64,000 nt of DNA from Candidatus Fukatsuia endosymbiont of Tuberolachnus salignus (GTDB lineage Bacteria; Pseudomonadota; Gammaproteobacteria; Enterobacterales; Enterobacteriaceae). Shown here one piece after another: positions 59,301 through 64,000 of the stretch (positions are counted from its first letter, which is position 1; the number at the start of each line of letters is the position of its first letter). The stretch is from positions 930,001-994,000 of the forward strand of contig NZ_OZ034983.1 in NCBI RefSeq assembly GCF_964030845.1, written 5' to 3'. The translations under genes and the position numbers were made by a program. Under the pieces are notes generated by a model, which was given only the letters and a program-made list of their open reading frames with translations, was not told the origin of the DNA and did not search any database.

Positions 59301-60471
59301 AAAAGAAAAGATTTTCGAACAGGTTTTCTGCTGCCTCACGCGTGGGGGGCTCACCAGGACGCATCATCCGATAAACTTCAACCAAAGCACCCAAGCGATC
59401 ACTGGTTGGATCAACACGTAGGGTCTCGGAAATATAAGCACCGTGATCCAAATCATTGGTAAATAGCGTTTCGATGCGCTTATGACCTGCCTCACTTAGT
59501 TTCGCCAGCAAATCTGTTGACAACTCCATATTGGCTGCACAGATCACTTCGCCGGTATTCAGATCAACATAATCTCTTGCTACCACTTTACCGGTAATAT
59601 ATTCAACCGGTACGTTAATAGAATCAATTTCATCTTTTTCAAGTTGGCGGATATGACGCGCGGTGATACGACGGTTTTTCTCGACATAAACTTTGCCATT
59701 GGCCTCAATATCAAAAGAAGCCGTTTCACCACGTAAACGCTCTGGTATCAATTCCATTTGTAACTTGTTATCGCAAATTTCAAATACGACCTTTTCAAAA
59801 AAGAGATCCAGGATCACCGGTGTAGTGTAATTCAATGCACGCAGCATGATAGTCGCCGGTAATTTACGACGCCGATCAATACGAACAAACAGGTTATCCT
59901 TCGGATCGAATTCGAAATCCAGCCATGAACCACGATAAGGAATGATACGTGCGTTATACAGCACTTTACCCGATGAATGAGTTTTTCCCTTATCACTATC
60001 GAAAAATACACCCGGACTGCGATGGAGCTGGGATACGATAACCCGCTCAGTACCGTTAATCACAAAGGTACCATTTTCGGTCATCAGCGGGATTTCACCC
60101 ATGTAAACTTCTTGTTCTTTGATATCTTTAACTGTGCCTTCGGGGGCTTCCCGCTCATAAATGACCAGACGCAGTCTAACCCTCAGGGGTGCCGAATAGG
60201 TTACACCACGGACTTGGCATTCTTTAACATCAAAAACTGGCTCACCAAGACGGTAGCTAACATATTGCAACTCCGAATTGCCGCTATAGCTTTTAATCGG
60301 AAACACAGAACGGAATGCTGCTTCTAGGCCGTGTTGTCCTGCCAGATCCTGCTCGACAAATTTTTGAAACGAATCAAGCTGGATAGAAAGGAGATAAGGT
60401 ATGTCCAGTACTTGTGGACGTTTACCAAAATCTTTACGAATACGTTTTTTCTCGGTATAGGAATAAACCAT
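56341..60471 (-). CDS. rpoB: RNA polymerase beta subunit, with a 34-residue insertion
   Basis: 1376 residues from the ATG at 60471 ([20 protein letters not shown]), against 1342 in E. coli. The rest is collinear, including the rifampicin-pocket segments [20 protein letters not shown] and [11 protein letters not shown] (the target residues look wild type) and [16 protein letters not shown]. Between ETPYR (residue 592) and [11 protein letters not shown], E. coli has nine residues (KVTDGVVTD) but this protein has 43, including [20 protein letters not shown] and [16 protein letters not shown]. No frameshift is involved. Function must be preserved, since it is essential. Confidence 0.98.
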   Translation of the reverse strand: [1376 protein letters not shown]

Positions 60472-60768
60472 AGGGTTCCTCAGCTCACTGATCTCATGAC
60501 CCACTCTGTCTTAAGAACGTTGTTCAAAGACAATGCATGCAACGCTATTGATTTTGATCGATTTTCTCGATTGGCCATTATGACTGTAGCACCGAAACAT
60601 TTTCCGTCATATTTTTGTCTACCACTCTTAAATCATTTCATTGTGTTGCCTACCGAGCTTACCTCAGTGGGTCGTAGCTGAGAACACAGTATATTAAGTC
60701 GTCGATAAAAAAATATTGGCGTAGCCAGAAGACGAACAACATGCAACTTTGCTCAGTCTTAACAGCGC

Positions 60769-60798
60769 AAAAAGGCTGATGACAAAGAATCACCAGCC
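60769..60798 (-). terminator. Attenuator between rplL and rpoB
   Basis: Minus-strand stem GGCTGGTGA/TCATCAGCC (with one mismatch), then TTTTTGCGC, 40 bases after the rplL stop. Nearly the same as the partial terminator that reduces rpoBC transcription relative to ribosomal genes in E. coli. The remaining 300 bases to rpoB contain no gene. Confidence 0.85.
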
Positions 60799-60838
60799 GT
60801 CAGCCTATCAAGCCAGACTGCAAACTAAAAAACTCAGC

Positions 60839-61207
60839 TTACTTAAGATCAACCGTAGCACCCACCTCTTCAAGCTGTTTTTTCAGTTCTTCAGCCTCTT
60901 TTTTATCGATAGCTTCCTTCACTGTCGTTGGAGCAGCTTCTACCATATCTTTCGCTTCTTTCAAACCCAAGCCAGTTGCAGAACGTACCGCTTTAATAAC
61001 CGCAACTTTATTTGCCCCAAAAGAGGTCATGACAACATCAAATTCAGTTTTTTCTTCTACCGCCTCAACAGGACCCGCAGGGCCAGCCATCACAGCAGCA
61101 GCAGCAGAAACACCAAATTTCTCTTCCATAGCGGAGATCAATTCAACGATTTCCATTACTTTTAATTCTGCAATTGCATCCAAAATTTGTTCTTTACTCA
61201 TAGACAT
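60839..61207 (-). CDS. rplL: Ribosomal protein bL12 (L7/L12)
   Basis: Stalk protein that recruits translation factors. 122 residues. N-terminal dimer helices (MSMSKEQILDAIAELKVMEI), Ala/Gly/Pro hinge (AAAAVMAGPAGPVEAVEE), C-terminal factor-binding domain with NKVAVIKAVRSATGLGLKEA. Confidence 0.97.
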   Translation of the reverse strand: MSMSKEQILDAIAELKVMEIVELISAMEEKFGVSAAAAVMAGPAGPVEAVEEKTEFDVVMTSFGANKVAVIKAVRSATGLGLKEAKDMVEAAPTTVKEAIDKKEAEELKKQLEEVGATVDLK

Positions 61208-61270
61208 AACAAGTGTTCCTAAAATACAGAAATAGTTTATACGTTAAAAAGCAGCACGGAGAAGGAGCGA

Positions 61271-61768
61271 TTAAGCCGCTTCTTTCTGATCGCGCAATGC
61301 AGCCAGAGTACGAACCAGTTTGCCTGCAGAGGCTTCTTTCATGGTTGCCATCAGACGTGAGATTGCTTCTTCGTAGGTTGGTAAGGTTGCCAAACGGTCA
61401 ATCTGTGTAGCTGGGATTAACTCGCCTTCAAAGGCTGCAGCTTTAACCTCAAATTTTGCATTTCCCTTAGCAAACTCTTTAAACAAACGAGCAGCAGCAC
61501 CCGGATGCTCAGAGGAAAATGCAATTAAGGTTGGACCAACGAAGGTGTCTTTCAAACACTCGAATGAAGTATCCAGAACAGCGCGGCGCATCAAGGTGTT
61601 ACGAACAACACGCATATATACGCCAGCCTCACGACCTGCTTTACGCAGTTCAGTCATTTTATCTACGGTAACGCCACGTGAATCGGCAACAACCGCAGAA
61701 AGCGCTCCTTTGGCTACTTCCCTGACTTTAGCAACGATCTCCTCTTTTTTTTGAAGATTTAATGCCAT
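61271..61768 (-). CDS. rplJ: Ribosomal protein uL10
   Basis: Base of the ribosomal stalk; with L12 it represses its own mRNA by binding the leader. 165 residues as in E. coli: MALNLQKKEEIVAKVREVAK, SRGVTVDKMTELRKAGREAG, C-terminal L12-binding helix. The 253-base leader upstream (61769-62021) is where the L10 autoregulatory site is expected; I did not resolve its structure. Confidence 0.97.
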   Translation of the reverse strand: MALNLQKKEEIVAKVREVAKGALSAVVADSRGVTVDKMTELRKAGREAGVYMRVVRNTLMRRAVLDTSFECLKDTFVGPTLIAFSSEHPGAAARLFKEFAKGNAKFEVKAAAFEGELIPATQIDRLATLPTYEEAISRLMATMKEASAGKLVRTLAALRDQKEAA

Positions 61769-62021
61769 TAGCTTTTTGCTCCTGGATTAGCGGGGAAATA
61801 TCCCCGTATACTCACATCATCCCAACCACAAATAAGATTGAGACAGTGAGGCGTCTAAACACGGCGAGCAGAATTCAGCAAAGAAGCTTGAGAATCTGCC
61901 ACCGTCTATGCAGGAAATTAAGTATTTTTCAATACACCTGCGGTCTTGGACGGAGGCTTGGATAGGCCAAGCTCCGAATTACATGATCTAGCAATTAATC
62001 AACTTAGTAATTAATTCGTCA

Positions 62022-62720
62022 TTACAAAGCAGCCAGATCGCTTTGATCGATAGCAACACCTGCACCCATAGTAGTGGACAAACTAATTTTCTTGATATAA
62101 ACACCCTTCGCCGTGGCAGGTTTAGCTTTTTTCAGCGCCACAACCAAAGATTCTAAATTTTCTCTCAACGCAGCAGTATCAAAGTCGGCCTTACCAATAG
62201 TGGTATGGATAATTCCGTTTTTATCATTGCGGTAACGAACTTGACCTGCTTTAGCGTTTTTCACCGCTTCTACAACATTAGGCGTTACAGTGCCAACTTT
62301 AGGGTTAGGCATCAGACCACGTGGACCCAGAATTTGTCCTAATTGACCAACAACACGCATTGCATCAGGGGAAGCAATGACGACGTCAAAGTCCATTTCA
62401 CCTTCTTTGATTTTATCAGCTAAATCATCCATTCCTACCAGTTCAGCACCTGCATCTTTCGCGGCGTCAGCAGCAGCGCCTTGAGCAAATACAGCAACAC
62501 GTATTGAACGACCAGTACCATGTGGTAGAACAGTGGCACCACGAACGTTTTGATCAGATTTACGTGCATCAATACCGAGATTAACGGCAACGTCCATGCT
62601 CTCTACAAATTTAGCAACAGCCAGCTCTTTAAGCAGAGCAAAGGCTTCATCAATACTATAGTTTTTGGTAACATCAACTTTGTCACGGATCATCCGCATA
62701 CGTTTGGTTAGCTTGGCCAT
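62022..62720 (-). CDS. rplA: Ribosomal protein uL1
   Basis: L1 stalk protein and translational repressor of rplKA. 232 residues (E. coli 234). Conserved: VNLGIDARKSDQNVRGATVL, GPRGLMPNPKVGTVTPNV and MGAGVAIDQSDL. Four bases after rplK. Confidence 0.97.
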   Translation of the reverse strand: MAKLTKRMRMIRDKVDVTKNYSIDEAFALLKELAVAKFVESMDVAVNLGIDARKSDQNVRGATVLPHGTGRSIRVAVFAQGAAADAAKDAGAELVGMDDLADKIKEGEMDFDVVIASPDAMRVVGQLGQILGPRGLMPNPKVGTVTPNVVEAVKNAKAGQVRYRNDKNGIIHTTIGKADFDTAALRENLESLVVALKKAKPATAKGVYIKKISLSTTMGAGVAIDQSDLAAL

Positions 62721-62724
62721 TTCA

Positions 62725-63153
62725 TCATCCCTCTACTACCAAACCCATAGAACGGGCGGTACCTTCAATAGAGCGCACCATAGCACCGATATCAGCACCT
62801 GTCATATCCGCAGCTTTAGTCTGTGCGATTTCAAGAATCTGGGCACTGGTCACCTTACCTACTTTTTCTGAGTTCGGCTTACCGGAGCCAGACTTAACAC
62901 CCGCTGCTTTTTTCAGCAAAACTGCAGCTGGCGGAGTTTTAGTAACAAACGTGAAAGAGCGATCAGAATACACAGTAATAACAACAGGGATAGGCAAGCC
63001 CTTTTCAATACCTTCAGTTCTGGCATTAAACGCTTTGCAAAACTCCATAATGTTAACACCCTGCTGCCCCAAAGCTGGCCCTACTGGCGGGCTCGGATTC
63101 GCCGCACCGGCCGCCACTTGCAGCTTGACATAGGCTTGTACTTTTTTAGCCAT
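62725..63153 (-). CDS. rplK: Ribosomal protein uL11
   Basis: GTPase-centre protein needed for RelA-dependent ppGpp synthesis. 142 residues as in E. coli: KLQVAAGAANPSPPVGPALG, QQGVNIMEFCKAFNART, SAQILEIAQTKAADM. Its leader (63154-63361) carries no gene and is where the L1 site would lie. Confidence 0.97.
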   Translation of the reverse strand: MAKKVQAYVKLQVAAGAANPSPPVGPALGQQGVNIMEFCKAFNARTEGIEKGLPIPVVITVYSDRSFTFVTKTPPAAVLLKKAAGVKSGSGKPNSEKVGKVTSAQILEIAQTKAADMTGADIGAMVRSIEGTARSMGLVVEG

Positions 63154-63361
63154 TTACCATTCCTCAATTTGGGTAGTAGCGCCTCATTTAAGGCTTCCCT
63201 TGTGCCACCTTACTTCGCTTGTCACGACCGAACAAAAGCAAGACGCTCGATATATTCTCCACCATAAAAAGCGAAGACCAGATAATAGAAACGAAAGCGC
63301 GGAATTTTATTTTAATTCCACGCCAGTAGCAATACTCAGACTTCAATATACGGCGGAAAAA

Positions 63362-63910
63362 TCAACTTTTTTCAACTTGATTGAAACACAATTCGACCGG
63401 AGTAGAACGACCGAAGATAGAGACAGACACCTTCAGACGATTCTTGTCATACTCGACTTCTTCAACAATACCACTAAAATCGGCAAAGGGACCGTCATTA
63501 ACACGCACTGATTCACCTGGTTCGAACAATACCTTCGGCCGCGGTTTATCACCTACTTGTTCCAGACGACACATTATATTCCTATATTCTTTATCACTGA
63601 TAGGCGCAGGACGATCAGAAGTTCCGCCGATGAACCCCTGCACTCGAGCTACGCGCCTTACTAAGTGCCAACTAGCATCATTCATCTGCATATGTACAAG
63701 CACATAGCCAGGGAAAAGCTTACTCTCACTTTTGACACGCTGCCCGCCCGGACGTACCTCGACGACTACTTCTGCTGGCACGATTATCTCACCAAAAAGC
63801 TCCTCCAAGTTGTGCAACTTGATATGTTCACGCAACGCCACCGCTACACGCTTTTCATGACCGACAAACGTCTGAACGACGTACCAACGTTTTCTAGGTG
63901 CTTCGGACAT
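63362..63910 (-). CDS. nusG: Transcription termination/antitermination factor NusG
   Basis: Binds polymerase, Rho and S10. 182 residues (E. coli 181). NGN domain RWYVVQTFVGHEKRVAVALR to FPGYVLVHMQMND, then KOW domain with FEPGESVRVNDGPFADFSGI and EEVEYDKNRLKVSVSIFGR. Start is four bases after the secE stop. Confidence 0.97.
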   Translation of the reverse strand: MSEAPRKRWYVVQTFVGHEKRVAVALREHIKLHNLEELFGEIIVPAEVVVEVRPGGQRVKSESKLFPGYVLVHMQMNDASWHLVRRVARVQGFIGGTSDRPAPISDKEYRNIMCRLEQVGDKPRPKVLFEPGESVRVNDGPFADFSGIVEEVEYDKNRLKVSVSIFGRSTPVELCFNQVEKS

Positions 63911-63914
63911 CTTT

Positions 63915-64000
63915 TTAAAACCTCAGGCCAGTAATAAACGATACCAGACGGACAAGAATACCATCAAGCCCCCAAAGAATCAGCGACATCACGGTAGTTA
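63915..64000 (-). CDS. secE: Preprotein translocase subunit SecE, C-terminal part
   Basis: Only the last 28 codons are in the window: TTVMSLILWGLDGILVRLVS then FITGLRF-stop, the essential third membrane helix of SecE. The gene continues beyond the window edge. It begins the secE-nusG pair as in E. coli. Confidence 0.93.
   Translation of the reverse strand, partial: TTVMSLILWGLDGILVRLVSFITGLRF

Noticed and set aside
56341..60471. Rifampicin-resistance changes in RpoB
   Set aside because: The residues of the classical clusters ([26 protein letters not shown]) look wild type; only the downstream insertion is unusual.

Overview
The window is a piece of an Enterobacterales chromosome. Gene order and protein sequence closely follow E. 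coli and Yersinia: gltX with its tRNA neighbours, the rng-mre cluster, endA-rsmE-gshB-ruvX, metK, hemF, and a long block equivalent to the E. coli 90-min region (secE-nusG-rplKAJL-rpoBC, thiCEFSGH, rsd-hemE-yjaG-hupA-purDH-rrn). This backbone is eroded by deletions, frameshifts, small palindromic repeats and layered insertion-sequence debris. That pattern fits a host-restricted or recently host-restricted symbiont. I think of the aphid facultative symbionts of the Regiella/Hamiltonella/Fukatsuia type, but the species is inference only.

Layout. 1-3,000: accessory debris with a 5'-truncated hypothetical gene, remnants of IS5-type and IS630-type transposases, and an internally deleted P4-type integrase beside tRNA-Ala. 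3,000-5,500: tRNA-Ala, gltX, and a divergent tRNA-Val/tRNA-Val/tRNA-Lys operon with a textbook promoter. 5,700-11,730: tldD, a frameshifted RNase G gene, and the cell-shape genes mreD, mreC and mreB; maf and yhdP, expected here, are gone. 12,100-15,570: yhgN-type marC, ruvX, gshB, rsmE, endA. 15,676-17,070: an intact-looking ISAs1-family element inserted in a small repeat. 17,138-18,349: two unrecognised genes. 18,594-24,265: metK, hemF and the RND pump gene acrD with an in-frame deletion. 24,480-28,105: a nest of five insertion sequences (IS256, IS982, IS630, IS481, IS110). 28,125-34,240: an rraB pseudogene and a complete rRNA operon (16S, tRNA-Glu, 23S, 5S, tRNA-Asp, tRNA-Trp) on the minus strand. 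34,434-40,664: purHD, hupA with an unusual basic tail, yjaG, hemE, rsd. 40,731-46,365: a TPP riboswitch and thiCEFSGH. 46,398-51,401: a 1667-residue trimeric autotransporter adhesin placed between thiH and rpoC. 51,999-64,000: rpoC, rpoB (with a 34-residue insertion), rplL, rplJ, rplA, rplK, nusG and the end of secE.

Functionally, the window retains de novo thiamine, IMP/purine, haem, glutathione and S-adenosylmethionine synthesis together with transcription, translation and cell-shape machinery. The decay is concentrated in RNA turnover (rng, rraB), repair/housekeeping genes (nfi, nudC, maf) and mobile DNA. The main candidates for new biology are the RpoB insertion, the HU tail, the A-tract frameshift in rng, the adhesin, the IS110 non-coding end, the small repeat family and the orphan pair beside metK.
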